Origin: Polychytrium aggregatum
Taxonomy: Eukaryota > Chytridiomycota > Chytridiomycetes > Polychytriales
Assembly (NCBI RefSeq): GCF_025602895.1
Contig: NW_026516285.1
Span: 148,071-212,070 of the forward strand
DNA: 64,000 bases
Reading direction: 5' to 3'
In this document: positions 1 to 11,268 of the stretch, in pieces
Layout of the letters: every line of letters starts with the position of its first letter
Position numbering within the stretch: position 1 is the first letter of the stretch
Made by a program: the position numbers and the translations under genes
Notes under the pieces: model-generated
The model's input: only the letters and a program-made list of their open reading frames with translations
The model's database searches: none
Told to the model about the DNA's origin: nothing

Positions 1-1900
1 GTATCAGGACAGATGCGGCCGATGACGATGGTCCGCAGGCCAACGGATGCAGAGTGCAGAGCGCCAACCTTGTGTCTCGTGAGAAAGCGAAAAGCCCGTG
101 CTTTCTGCGCCCGACTGCTTGGAACGTTGCTCCTTTCGGATCTGCTTCATGTAGCTCTTCATCTTCTCGTAGATGACAAACTGGAATGTCGACTCGGCAA
201 GACCTGGAGTGATGGATGGGCGGTGATTGTCCCCGTCATTGGGAGAGTCAGCGACACAGGCAAGGGTCCAGCTCGACATCCTCGACTCGGCTGGAAAGTC
301 GACCCACTTGGACTCAAAGTCCCGTTGCCACATAGTCAAGCTGGCTGCTTGTCGCAACCATCCCGAATGCCAGCAGTGGAGAGCATGATCAACATTGGCC
401 GATCGCGCAGAGGCTTTCGCTTGCGCTTACCGAGGAAGCTGGCCGAGAGGCCGGTGTAGAGCGCGCCGATTCCCTCGTTCTTGACGATCATGTAGGCGCA
501 GTGGAAGCTGTTTTTGTAGGGAAGAGCGTTGCCGAGGCTCTTGCTTTCAGATTGTAGTTGCTGCGATGATGCACCGCGTTATATGAGAATCAGCTCATGG
601 GAAGGGGAGGCGAACGCCACGAGGGCAGATACAAGCACGATCGACGCGGCAGAAGCGGAGGCTCGCAGAGCAACCAAAGGATGTGGAGTCAATTCGCTCA
701 CGCGGCATCGAGGCGACGGACTTGATCGAAAGGCGGCCGGCTGCCTCCGACTTGGGGGGGGGCATGTATGCAGCAGCAACTCACCATTCTCGTCTTGATG
801 AGCCAGATGGGGTTGGTGCCAACAGCTGTGCAGATACCTGCTGTCGCAGCCGAGGCCATGTGGACGATCGACGTCTCCTTGCCATCGTTCAGGTGTGTGT
901 AGAGATGCTTGCCCTGGCTGTATGCAGAGAAGTAGATCGACCGCGCCGGGATGATGCCGATCAAGTTGGGACCGAGACCCTTCCACAGAGCGCGGATGCC
1001 TTCTTGCTGGCGAATGGACCTGGAGAAGAGTCGAGCATTGAGCGAGTGGACGCAGAGGGCGGATCGAGCAACGGGACTGAACTGAGCGGGCGAGCCCGGT
1101 GGCGAAAGTGATCCGATGTGACTCACGCAGCCATCCCGTACCTCAGGATATCGACCACACCGGTCATGCTGAGGAGGGCGGCACGAAACGGGTTCAGCGA
1201 TTTGGCCCGGGTTTCCATCGGCTGGTACAGCGAAGACTACACGAGGGACGGGAGGGGCTGATGATAAGTCCATGCACAGGCATGATGTGTCCGTCCGCCC
1301 AGGCAAGCTGCTGCCTGCGAGCGGCCGTTTCTGCTTTGTCGATAGGACGAGCAGGCGAAGCCGCGGCGTACCTGCAAGCGGGTCTTGACGACTTCCAGTG
1401 GGCAGAGAATTGTTGCGCCGACTGCGGTGATGGCAGACGATTTGGATTGAGATTGGGTGAATATGGGCTGCTGGTTAGAACGAACCGGTGCTTTCGAGAG
1501 ATGGGTGATGCACCCCAGCCCACACATGGATGGCTTCGGGGACAGCTGGCTGCAACTCACTGGCACCGGCAGTTCTGGTTTGAAGGTATTTGATGTGTAT
1601 GTGATCGATGGGATCCGTGTGAGACGCCGATTGATATGCCAGCGCGAGGTGTGGTCGTTGTGGTCGTTGTGGTCATGATAGTTCCAGATCGTCGATGTGC
1701 AGGCATGGAATGGACGAGGATATTAGGCCATGAGCCATCACCACGGACTGGCAAAAGACATGCCCACAGACAGCCACATACCCTCCGGCCGCAAAGTGGA
1801 GCCAAAAGGACGGCTGTTTCTTGTGCTTGGGAGGAGCGACCTTTATCGGGCGTACCGACGGGATGACGCTGGAGGATGGGGGTTCAGAGACGGCGGCCAT
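1..1900 (-). CDS. Mitochondrial carrier, pyrimidine-nucleotide (RIM2/SLC25A33-36) type, 3' end cut by window edge
   Basis: Predicted inner-membrane solute carrier. The N-terminus MAAVSEPPSSS starts at 1900 and exon 1 (1782-1900) ends in HFAAGG. Later exons read CPLEVVKTRLQ (about 1372-1440), SLYQPMETRAKSLNPFRAAL (1142-1236), then GIRALWKGLGPNLIG and NPIWLIKTRM (785-1019). After these come SFHCAYMIVKNEGIGALYTG (about 435-550) and ESTFQFVIYEKMKSYMKQ (before 220). Carrier signatures appear twice (CPLEVVKTR and NPIWLIKTR). The PIW variant, the long insert after the first repeat and the FQFVIYEKMK segment are typical of Rim2-like carriers that import pyrimidine nucleotides into mitochondria. The third repeat lies beyond the left edge. 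Exon junctions ILR/SIRQQEG and KTRM/gtgag are clean. The substrate is inferred from family resemblance only. Confidence 0.85.
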
Positions 1901-3453
1901 GGCGAGCTGTTGCTGGCGGTATGCTTGGGTGCCGAGGAGAGTCGCAGACGAAGGTCCAAACAGCAGTCGCAGGGCCGAGACGAGGGCTGAGATGCAGGAC
2001 CGAGACGGTGGTCTGGGACGCAGGCCAAGGCAGCAAGGAGACAGGGCGGCTGCGGACGACGACCAGGCCAGAGCGGGTCATGAAGGGCAGATGAGGCCAG
2101 GAAGAAAAAAAGCGTGATGCGTTCTGTGCGTCTGTGCGGGCGGCGATTGGCTGAGCGGCTGGCTGTGTGGGCGATGAGAGCGACCAGGAGGAAATCGACG
2201 GACAGCCAGCAAGTAATTAACGGGCAACCAGCAAGTAATCAACAAGTAACCAACGGCCAACCAGCAAGTAATCAACAAGTAACCAACGGGCAACCAAGCA
2301 GCACACAGGGAACGGAAGGTGTCTGTGTCGATGCACATTTACTGCTGACTGCCGACACAGATCGACCGAAATCGCCATTGCACCGCCACAGCACCGCCAC
2401 AGATGTTCTGTGGGCACGGAACTGGCTGGAGCCGGCTGGGTGCCCTCACGTGGGGCGTGGCTTGGCCTGTCGCACGAAAAAAAAAAGATCGCCGAGCGAG
2501 AGCGGCAGCGAGGACGGGGCGAGAGCAGCCGAGGCGATGGCGAGACGAGGCGAGACGAGAGTCTGTCGAGAGCAGCCGAGAGCAGCAGCACACAGTGCAC
2601 AGCGAGAGCGGGGTGCAGCGAGGACCGCCTCGCACGCTCTCGCCGCCGTCTCGCTGTCGGCGCTGTGTCTCGGCGGCCTGTCTTTTCTGCCTCCGTTCTT
2701 GCGCTTCTTCTCTTTCTTCCTTCCTCCTCCGGTTTCCATTTGGCCTATTGCTCCCCGCGGTCGGAATATCTCCTCACAACTCGCAAAGGTACACCTGCGC
2801 CCCCTGCATCGGCAAGCTGCTGCGTTCGCGCACGGCGTGCTTGTGTGCATGTACAGACAGGCCCTGTCACATCGGGATGCTGTCGTCTGCGACACACGAC
2901 AGCTGGATGATTCGCTCGCGGAGTGCGGCTGTGGCTCCTGTCGAATGCGGGACCAAGGATGCAACGGACGCAAGCATTCATCGGTATCAATCCGATCGAT
3001 ACGGACTCGTGTGCTCAGTGAATCAGCGGCTTTGGACGACGATCCAGCATGGGACGCTGTGCCGGATGGCGGTGGGACGGCCCGAACGCCAGGATCGGTC
3101 CGTTGCTCTTTAACAAATGGATCTGTCCGTGGGAACAACACTGTCTCGGCATCAACACAGAGAAGCCACTCTCGGATGGATCCACGGCAGACGATTGCCT
3201 CCCGGACCCTGCAGCCGGTGCTGCCATAGGACATGGACTTTGGACGGCAAAGCTCTCTGTGCATTGACGGCTCCAGCCATCAGCAACGCCCACCCATGAC
3301 CTGCTCGAACAAGTCGTACCGATCCATGCCACAGCTGCACCGCGGATTCACTGTCGCTCTTTCAATTTCGATTCGTTTACCCCCCCCGGCGGCAATCCTG
3401 ACTACGAGTGCCACCTCACGACGCTGACCGTATCCGCCCCCTGGTGTTCGCAG
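1901..3453. other. Intergenic region between divergent carrier and eL28 genes
   Basis: This is the shared upstream region of two divergently transcribed genes. It holds a direct repeat (2223-2291), CT-rich stretches near 2690-2740 and a poly-C run near 3382. Several overlapping open frames occur on both strands, but their translations are low-complexity and resemble no family I recognise. I see no convincing gene here. Confidence 0.5.
2223..2291. repeat. Direct repeat, two copies of about 35 bp
   Basis: A unit beginning CAACCAGCAAGTAATCAACA and continuing to CCAACGG is present twice head to tail, with a partial third copy on the left that starts near 2208. It lies in the upstream region of the eL28 and carrier genes. 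Confidence 0.8.
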
Positions 3454-4071
3454 ATGTCCTCTGATCTTGTCTGGCTTTTGACCAAGAAGTCCAACTCCTT
3501 CCTCGTCAAGAGAAACGGTGCTGAGTTCTCTCGCGAGAAGGGCAACCTCCTCAACAAGAACTCGTACAAGTTCTCTGGCATCGCCAGCGCCCAGGTATGT
3601 TGCGAGTCGGCGTGCTGGCCGTGGGTCTGGATGCTGTTGCCGCCATCCATGTCTTGTGAACTCATCCCATCTGTGATGCTGGCTGGGTCTGCAGACCATC
3701 GGCATTGCCCAGGGTGCCAAGGGTGTCACCCTTACTCTGACCAAGACCAAGAAGGCCAACCACCCCATCAAGGCCACCACCGAGGTCGTCTTCAAGACCG
3801 GTGTCCGCGGTGCTGCCAAGACTGTCAAGAAGATCACCAACACCTACCGCCCTGATCTCCAGTCTGTACGTATCTGTCTCCGGCACGGCCCTTTGCTCTC
3901 AATGTGCGCCAGCCCTGTTGCTGCTGCTGCTATCCAGATCCTGTGACCGTCTCTGGTTTCCAATGCACTCTCAATGCCCTCGCTGACGCCTCGGCCCTGC
4001 TTCTGCTTCTGCTTCTCCAGGCTGCCCTCGCCCGCCTCAGCCGTGTTGCTCAGTCTGGCAAGGCCAACTAA
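3454..4071 (+). CDS. RPL28: 60S ribosomal protein L28 (eL28)
   Basis: Structural protein of the large cytosolic ribosomal subunit. Three exons (3454-3594, 3695-3865, 4021-4071) join in frame to give 120 aa. The product starts MSSDLVWLLTKKSNSFLVKR and continues NGAEFSREKGNL, the conserved eL28 N-terminus. Exon 2 carries TLTLTKTKKANHP and exon 3 ends SRVAQSGKAN. Introns have canonical gtatgt and gtacgt donors and cag acceptors. A pyrimidine-rich tract plus cag lies directly before the ATG, so an intron in the 5' leader is possible. Fungal eL28 is usually 120-145 aa, so the length fits. Confidence 0.93.
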
Positions 4072-4539
4072 GCGTGCGTGTGGATTTTGTTGCACATGGT
4101 CATGAATACAGTTGTTGCTGAGGATTGATTACCCCGATCCTACTCACCGGACATGTTCCTGGACTGGACAATGTGGGTAGCCACTGGATGCCACTGCTGA
4201 GCTCGGATCGTCGAGCGGTGGAGTATTTATGGCGGCTGTGACTCAGGACGACGACCATGGCCATATGTTGCGCGATCATGATTGGTGGTGGGAAGGGAGG
4301 ATGCATTGTTGGGCGAGCTGCTCCGATCTCATCGGAGGCCATCGATCGAGGATGATGCACCGCCTTCTCAGCATCGGTATTGGTGCTCGTAAAATCGAGA
4401 TTGGCTCTGCGTCGACAATGCCCAAGCACCTCATTCTTGCTCGGGGGTTCTCCGAGGGTCTGCTCGCAATCCCTCTCGCTGCCAAGCTCACACATGTCCA
4501 ACGGATCCAACGAGCGGATGCTCTCGAATACGGGTCCCC

Positions 4540-6837
4540 ATGCAGAATCCCTCGGCTTCCAAGACATACTGCAGAGTTTTCTTTGCGGGATGCTGCTACG
4601 GCCCGTTGTCGACGCCCGTCGAGCTTGCCAGGGTCTTTCGGGCACTCGGGGTTGCTTCGACCCCCAAGCCCGCGGTCTATCGGATCGTCCAGACAGTGCA
4701 TTCGGCGGTCAAGGCAGCAGACGCCCGACCCGACCGAGATGCGGGCCAGGATGCTGAAACTCGCGAGTTTGTCTCAGGCGCGATGCTTGTCGAGGCCGGG
4801 GTCTACGAAGTGGTCGGTTGTGCAGCAGGCATATCTGCTGTCCCTGGTCTCGATCCCTCATCCAAACATGCCCCTCTTCCCACGGGCCGTCGTTCGTCCA
4901 GCACCAATGACTTTTCACGCACCGGCCAAGGCTCTGCATCGCCAAGCACTCGTCGTCTCGAGAAGAACCTGTCCGAGCTCACGATCATCTCAGATACAGG
5001 CGGTCCCGGCGTCGTTCCCGCCAGGCCCGGCATGCTGGCGGGTCGACCCATGGTCCAGGCGAGGCAACCAGACCGGCACATCCACAACCAGCACACCAAC
5101 GTCGGAACCCGCAACAACAGCGATGGCGATGTGTATCAGCAGCCCCTGCCAGAGCTGCCTCGGGCACATCGGCCATTGACGTCGCGCCCGTCATCAAGTC
5201 CGACTCAAACGCAGGACCGCCAGAGCAAGTGCAGCAGTCGTCTCGCCAATGCCACTGGCAAATCCTCGTCTGGTGTGCCAAGCCCAAACCCGCTCCAGTT
5301 GTCGAACGAGGAGCTTCAAGCCAGCATCCAGGCCATGCTCCAGCTCCTGGCCACACTGCCACAGCGCTATGTCAAGTACAACTCGGTCCTCTCCAGGCGC
5401 ATCCACGATGCCGTCGGCCAAGTCGAGAGCATGCAGACTCTGATCTTTGGCCACGAGACGGACGCCGACCTTGACAGACCCATGTATACCCCAGGTGCCC
5501 AGCCGGGCAAGGACGATAAGGTCGACGCACTCGACAGTTACTACGCCGACCAGATGGAGATGGAAGACGATCCTGTTGACGCAGGAAGAGCAAGCAGCAG
5601 CAGCAGCAGCAATTGCTCCGGACGCAACGACCCCGGAAGCACTCCTGGCCACAACAATCGAATGCATGCGCACCAGCGAGACTCAGCCGGTATCGACACA
5701 GGCGATGTCCGTGTGAACGATCCTCGTCCCAGCCATGTCGTCGGCAGCAGCCCCGGGCGCAATCCCAAGTCCATCCGACTCAGCCGGCAGCAGAGGTACT
5801 TTCTCTCGCTCAAGATCCTGCGGCTGCTCAAGGACTGCTGGGATGCCGTGTGGATCCGCTTCTCGCCGGCGACCCGCATCTTCCATCTCACCGACTTTGA
5901 GAGCCTCGACCGTGTGGAGGCCGCCGAACATGTCCTCAACCGACTGCATCTGTGGAGACGGACGCTGGATCTGGCAAAGTGGAAGGAGCTCTCAAAGAGC
6001 TCGGCGCTCGAGCATCTCTGGAACACCACCCTCATTGCTCGCCGGCGCCGGTCGTTTTTACCGGCCTCGGTCTTTGTCGACCGGGCCAGCATGCCTCCGT
6101 CGAGCCGGCGCCGATCGACGGGATCATGGGCCGACAGTATCGCTGGAAATGCATCCCTCGACAAACGCTCTCGCCCGGACACAGCTGCCGGGCTGCAGCT
6201 GGGATTGGAGCGCATCCTGCACACCCAAAACCATGCCCCCTTCCCCGCCAAGGTCGTCGCCGCAGGCATTTACCACTCGGGGGCTGCTCCTCTGGCGTCA
6301 TTCTTGCCGCCGACGCCGTCGGATGATGCCATGCACATACACCGGCCACTCGACCCAAGCCGGGCAGACAGCCTCGACCGCACCCTCGATTTCGCCCTGG
6401 ACGACCTCGGGCTTGGGCTGGAGCTGGGCCTCGGACCGGAGCAGAAGCAGGAGCCGGGGCGACGCCCGAGAACTGCTCCTGCCAATGATCCTGTCTCAGA
6501 GTACCAACTGTTGAGCGAGTTCCGCATCCGCTTCATCTCCCAGATGACCGCGCGCCGACTGTATCGCGACGACGACCTCGTCGACCTGATGAACGAGCTG
6601 GCGCTCGAGCACAAGCGGGCCCTTGCCCAGTCCCATCCGAGTCAGATCTATCCCGGCCGGCTGATTGTCTCATCCATTCTGAGCGAGTTCCAGCTCGGCC
6701 TCGACCACCAACATCTGCACATGTACTCGCGGGGGAGCCTGGCAGCGGCAGAGCCGGACGAAAGTCAGACAGGCAGCGATCGGCCGGTGACGGCTGCCAT
6801 CTCAAGCCAGGCAGACATGCCACCGTTGTCGCTGTAA
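4540..6837 (+). CDS. Hypothetical protein, 765 aa
   Basis: One uninterrupted frame of 765 codons from ATG at 4540 to TAA at 6837. I do not recognise the family. The middle (about residues 100-400) is polar and Ser/Pro-rich with a run of serines near 5596, typical of disorder. Two parts look folded. One, near residues 270-310, reads LQASIQAMLQLLATLPQRYV. The other, near residues 420-510, begins RQQRYFLSLKILRLLKDCWD and continues with many Leu, Trp and Arg residues. The C-terminal 120 residues (LSEFRIRFISQMTARRLYRD onward) are also helix-like. Codon use resembles neighbouring genes. A further upstream exon cannot be excluded. Confidence 0.65.
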   Translation: MQNPSASKTYCRVFFAGCCYGPLSTPVELARVFRALGVASTPKPAVYRIVQTVHSAVKAADARPDRDAGQDAETREFVSGAMLVEAGVYEVVGCAAGISAVPGLDPSSKHAPLPTGRRSSSTNDFSRTGQGSASPSTRRLEKNLSELTIISDTGGPGVVPARPGMLAGRPMVQARQPDRHIHNQHTNVGTRNNSDGDVYQQPLPELPRAHRPLTSRPSSSPTQTQDRQSKCSSRLANATGKSSSGVPSPNPLQLSNEELQASIQAMLQLLATLPQRYVKYNSVLSRRIHDAVGQVESMQTLIFGHETDADLDRPMYTPGAQPGKDDKVDALDSYYADQMEMEDDPVDAGRASSSSSSNCSGRNDPGSTPGHNNRMHAHQRDSAGIDTGDVRVNDPRPSHVVGSSPGRNPKSIRLSRQQRYFLSLKILRLLKDCWDAVWIRFSPATRIFHLTDFESLDRVEAAEHVLNRLHLWRRTLDLAKWKELSKSSALEHLWNTTLIARRRRSFLPASVFVDRASMPPSSRRRSTGSWADSIAGNASLDKRSRPDTAAGLQLGLERILHTQNHAPFPAKVVAAGIYHSGAAPLASFLPPTPSDDAMHIHRPLDPSRADSLDRTLDFALDDLGLGLELGLGPEQKQEPGRRPRTAPANDPVSEYQLLSEFRIRFISQMTARRLYRDDDLVDLMNELALEHKRALAQSHPSQIYPGRLIVSSILSEFQLGLDHQHLHMYSRGSLAAAEPDESQTGSDRPVTAAISSQADMPPLSL

Positions 6838-7537
6838 GACCACCAGCCTTTGAACAACCAACAAACAACTCGTGCAGTCCGTAATAGCCTCATGCCGCCC
6901 GTCCCCTTTCGCAAAACAACTCCGACATGGTGCCCTGCCATGAGCCACATCCCTCGCTTGCGCTGGTCTGCCTGCCATCGCACCCACCAACAACCGAGCC
7001 GACAGTCGAGCTGGCAATCGGACGGGCGGATGGATTCCCCCCCCCCAAACAAACTCGCTCTGTCGTTCGCAGGACAGTCGCGGCGAGGCGAGAAGCTTGC
7101 TTGCGATGGTATTGTATTTTGGGCAAGATTACAACACTGATTCTGGCTATCTACGAAGACGAGAAGGGTAATAATATAAGGAATGTGGCTCTCGCACACA
7201 GATGGAGAGAGTGGAGTGGCGAGCACATCACCGCCCATCGCGAGAGGGGACGGGTGGTCGAGCAGACTCGAGGGACGAACACAGGCGGGTGGGTGATAAT
7301 GGGGGGGGGGCGGAGGAATATTGACAGAAAGGCAGAGGAGGAAAGGTCGAGGGAGAAATCATTAGCTTGCAGAGAGGTGCACTGTCAAGGTGGGGAGGGC
7401 CCTTGCGGTAACAGAATCACTCCGCTTTGCCGGCAGAGGAAGGATCTTGACCCAAGGCACAGACTTTTGGCAGAAGGCCGCCCCGCTTGGAAGGCAGTTT
7501 GTATGGACAACAGATGGACGACGGACGGGAAGGGCGC
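6838..7537. other. Intergenic region between convergent genes
   Basis: Separates the 3' ends of two genes. It contains a poly-C run near 7040 and a ten-base G run near 7302. Open frames here have no recognisable protein features. I see no gene or element. Confidence 0.5.
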
Positions 7538-8426
7538 TCACGAGTTCATGCGCTGTCGCCAGGACAGGGGGTGCAAGTCATGGGTGCTCAGTATCTTGGG
7601 CGGCTGGTAGACGCTTGGATGGTGGGCGACAGGCTGGGCAGCCCGGGGCTGAGGCTGGGGCTGAGGCTGAGGGACGACCGGCGAGGTCTCCATCTCAATG
7701 TCCATGGCATCGGGTGATGACGGCGTGAGTGGGCCGGATAGCGAGTATCCCGACGAGGCGGAGGGTGCGCCATGCGGATGATGGTATCCGGCCGCGCTTG
7801 TGACGATGTTCGCCGACGAGGGCAGGCAGGCGAATCCTGGCGCATACGGCTGTATCGGCTCGAGGCTGTCTTGGGAGCGCAGCGAGTCAAACGAGCGATA
7901 GTGCGAGAGCCCTGAGGCAAAACCCGATCCGACACACGGATGGCCGTCCTGCGACTTGGGATAGGCCGGGATCGAGCCATATGCGAGGCCGACGGCGTGG
8001 AAGGGCTCTGCAGGAGCAGGAACGCTGGCCCAGTGACCTTGGCAGGGTTCGGGACGGCGCCGCTTGAGGGAGGTGGTGTCCTGCTCAAATAGAGCCTGGT
8101 TCTGTTTGGGAAGATCGGGTGATGGGAATGGGTCAGTAAGCAGCCAAGTTGAGGCAGCCGGCACATGAGCATCCAAATGACCAGACATCAGGGCGAGACA
8201 AGACAGGTCCGGGGTGCCTTGGGTACACTACCACATCGGCAGCCACTGGATGCCACACGCATTCGCACCGAGGTACCGTTCACAATGCGTTGAACATATA
8301 ACTGCAGCGAGAAGCCCAGCAACCACCGCAGAGTAACTGGCTGACCGGTGATAAGCACACACAAACCATGGCAGTGGCAGCTGTGATTCTCACCGAGTAG
8401 AGCTCGTGGTCGAGGAGACGCTTCAT
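7538..8426 (-). CDS. Hypothetical protein, 198 aa, two exons
   Basis: Exon 1 (8394-8426) encodes MKRLLDHELYS and ends at a gtgaga donor. Exon 2 (7538-8101) follows an aaacag acceptor and continues NQALFEQDTTSLKRRRPEP. Joined in frame they give 198 aa. After a short basic KRRRPEP motif that could act as a nuclear localisation signal, the protein is Pro/Ser/His-rich and ends with a PQPQPQPQ run. I do not recognise the family. The clean splice and the compact N-terminus support a real gene. A TATAAATA motif on the same strand near 8690 could be part of its promoter. Confidence 0.6.
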
Positions 8427-9048
8427 GTTGGCGAGTGGCAGATGGGCTGTCGGTACAGGCGAATACAGAGACAGGTGTCTTGCTTGAAGGGAGCTACAGA
8501 CTTGGACTCGATGCTATCGTCCTTGGCAGAGGGACGGGGCTCGAGGATGATGCGGGGAAGGAGTGTGGGAAAGCAATGGCTTTTATGTTCCAGGCGCGGC
8601 CGATCCGAGATACAGAGACGCTGGCCAAAACGGGACGGTGTGGCAGACAGTGGTGCAGCGCCGGCGAGGGAAAATAGAAGCAGCAAGGGCTATTTATACA
8701 GGGGCCGGCAGGGCTGGTGCTGTTTGTGGATGACGACGGCGAAGGGCAGGACAGCAGCAGGACAGCGGCAGGACAGCAGCAGGCAGAAGGCGGGAACGGT
8801 CCGTGCGGCGCAATTTCCACGGTCGGGACGAAGGAGGCGGCGACAACCGCCGTATTTATACCCCGGGCGGCGCGTCGCCTCCGCCCCCCGCGCACCAATC
8901 GGAGCGCGCCCTGCCCGCAGCCAATCACGCGGCTGGAGCAGCCGTGCGCAGCGGCGTGTGGGGGTGCGTCGGTGATTGGTCGACGGCGCGGCACAGGCGG
9001 CGTGGGGTTGGCGCGAGCGAGAGGCGCGAGCGAGAGACGAGGATGCGA

Positions 9049-9356
9049 ACGAGGAGCTCCAGAAAGAAATGGGACACCTTGGTTGTTGGTCATTGACCGA
9101 GTATTTTGTTACCGGATACCATCGCACGCTGGCCATGGCCATTCGCCAGTGTGTCCAAGAGCACCATTCACCGCTGGCACTCCGAGACCAGTGTGCAGGT
9201 CGATTGTGGAGACCGGCAGCGGCCCAATGTCTTCACCCGGAGGCTGCCAAAGTGATTTGATTTTTTCTTATGGCTTTGCTTGACGCAAGCACATCACATA
9301 CTACATGTTCATGGAAGCGGGTGTGGTGTCCCGTTTTTTTTTCTGAATAGAGCGTA
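9049..9356 (+). mobile_element. Fanzor/Tc1-mariner deletion derivative, 308 bp, with terminal inverted repeats
   Basis: The left end (9049-9076) has CTCCAGAAAGAAATGGGACA and the right end (9328-9356) shows the inverted complement of TATTCAGAAAAAAAACGGGA, next to TA. Inside, ATGGCCATTCGCCAG (from 9134) matches the transposase start in the 23.4-24.5 kb element. It is followed by VSKSTIHRWH from that transposase's helix-turn-helix, then directly by the Fanzor tail VCRSIVETG. One base is missing relative to the other copy before NVFTRRLPK and a stop. The 3' tail after the stop matches the other element closely. It is non-coding now but structurally MITE-like. Confidence 0.88.
9258..9327 (+). ncRNA. 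Candidate Fanzor guide-RNA (omega RNA) scaffold, 3' tail of element
   Basis: This stretch lies between the Fanzor stop and the right inverted repeat and is conserved with the 23.4-kb element although the two coding parts differ. It contains a perfect hairpin TGCTTG-ACG-CAAGCA at 9277-9291. In known Fanzor and TnpB systems the guide RNA comes from the 3' end of the gene and runs to the element end. The assignment is by position and structure only, with no expression evidence. Confidence 0.4.
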
Positions 9357-9708
9357 CGATCCAGGCAAATCAGCCAAGCAAAGCAGTCCAGCGTCGGTTC
9401 GAATACAATGGGCGGGTGCCAGAAGAGTCGTTGCTGGAGCACTCTGGCAGTCGGTCGTCAATACCAAAAAAACAACAATGGATACGAGTCTGAAAGTAGG
9501 AGCAGGCAGCAACTTGGCCAGGCCCACAATCGATCGAGACAAAAATGCGGCTTGCAAGAAAAGCCATCTTGGACGAAGAGGCATCGGACCCGAAGAAAGG
9601 CGGCCAGTGCATCGGCAGATGTGGCTATGCGCACCGGCCACTCCTCCGCCAGGCCCTCGCTCTTGGTGTTGGAGCAGAGCCCCTTTGGTGCCAAAGCAGC
9701 GAGCTGCG

Positions 9709-11006
9709 TTAAATACCAATCGCCTCGAATCGGCGAGTGACGCCAGCCAGCAGGACATCGTCTCGCTGTTGGTTGCTGAGTGGTGCTCGGATGGGTGGAA
9801 ACTCGGAGGGCTTGATGAAGCGCTCTCTGTCGGCTTCGTCCAAGGGATCAATCCGGTATTCCTCCTTGACGACATACCGCTCAAACGATGCAATCGACAG
9901 ATTCGGAGGCTCCTGGAGGGGAGCGGAAACCTCCTCGCAGAAAGTGGGCCAGTCGCGAACGTCGGTCTTGGTCTCGTCGGAGGATACTTGAAGCAGGTAC
10001 TTCAGGAGACTGGGGAGCACCATGTCCTTCTTTGAGTCCACGGTGTGGTCCTGGGTCGTAAAGGCCGGAATATGGAGGATGTTCTTGGGATTCATTCGAG
10101 CCTTGAACAGGCTGTCGTCGATGATGATGGTGTTTTTCTGGAGCGAGCAGCAGCAGCAGACCGGGTTAGATTGGCTCTCCCATATATCTATATACAGGCG
10201 CATAGAGCCTCTGGTCCCTGAAACACTTGCATCGTCCTCGGTGAGCCTGGGCAGACGCCGCCATGATGTTTGGCTCACCGAAGCATCGCAACATATTCTG
10301 CCGTGTCCAGCGAACCGCCTGACGCGAACCATGCACAAACGCAATGACTCACCTCCGACCAGCGGTTGTCGCTGTTTACCTCTGGGCTCTCCCAGACGGT
10401 CTGCAGTTCCTTGATGATCTCGGGTTTGTTGCCGCTGCCGTTCGACTTGCGCACCTGTCGACCTGTGAGGGTGCACTTATCCTGAGACCACTGGAAGGCC
10501 AGATCTTCGCTGCGGTCCTGCATGATGAGATCTACCAAGGGCTCGGCATTTTTGGCCATGGCCGAGGTCCAGGTAGCAACGGAAAAGTTTTCGAGCAGGA
10601 CCTTGAGGAAGACGTCAACGTGCGGACGGATGTGGATGCGTCTGCCCGTCGAGGAGGCAGCGAGAACAAATGGATCAGCAACATGCGTGTGGACGGCCCA
10701 GAGTAGAGTGCTGATCAATCGACAGGTGCCAGAAGCGCAGAGCGACAGAGACGCCGAGAGCACACTGCACACAGCGGGCGGCTGGACGAGGCAGGGACGG
10801 GAAGCAGTCGTCGATCACAATGGGCATACAAATCAAACTCACTCTGGCCCTTTGCGCTTTGAGATGGTTGCATAGAGCCCGTGTGGACGGAATGGGTTTG
10901 TTTCCGATAAACGCCGGGCAGGGCTGTCGGTGATGCGATCGATCAGGACTCCATTGATGTCCAGGATGATCAGGAAGGGTCGTCTAACGGCAGTGTTCAC
11001 GGTCAT
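9709..11006 (-). CDS. FCP1/NLI-interacting-factor-like HAD protein, 293 aa
   Basis: Three exons (10843-11006, 10353-10641, 9709-10137) join in frame. The N-terminal strand reads FLIILDINGVLIDR, the position of the FCP1-type HAD motif I (usually DLDET). It is followed by RIHIRPHVDVFLKVLLENFS and VATWTSAMAKNAE, matching the RPHL...WTSA pattern of FCP1-homology domains. The segment NTIIIDDSLFKARMNP supplies the later Asp-Asp pair. Such proteins dephosphorylate phosphoserine targets such as the RNA polymerase II tail or act on membrane-bound partners. Here the second Asp of motif I is Asn, as in a DINGVL/DVNGLL subfamily known from plants and fungi, so activity is uncertain. No transmembrane segment or targeting peptide is evident. 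Confidence 0.82.
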
Positions 11007-11216
11007 GATGGTGGTGCTGGACAGAGAGGATGGAAACGGGGGAAGTCGGGGGCTGCGAGCCGAACGGAAAGCCGGGCAGATGGAGTGGGCGGAAGCTGGG
11101 TCTTCAGAACAGAGACGAAGACGACAGGCGGGCGGGCGGATCACAGGCGATCTCGAGCGGAAGGGCTTGGGGGCGGTGTGGGCGGGCCGAAGCGGTGGGA
11201 ATCTGAGCGAGAATCC

Positions 11217-11268
11217 AAGGTGGGTATCCAAGGTGGGTATCCAAGATGGGAATCCACGGTGGGAATCC
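11217..11268. repeat. Four tandem 13-bp units
   Basis: Four adjacent units of the form AAGGTGGGTATCC (11217, 11230, 11243, 11256), the last two with A for T and one C for A. They lie about 210-260 bp upstream of the start of the HAD gene, in its probable promoter. Confidence 0.85.

Noticed and set aside
2114-3229. Open frame of 371 codons between the carrier and eL28 genes
   Set aside because: The translation is built from a DNA repeat and low-complexity Ser/Arg/Phe runs. The frame starts inside poly-A/G and has no recognisable domain.
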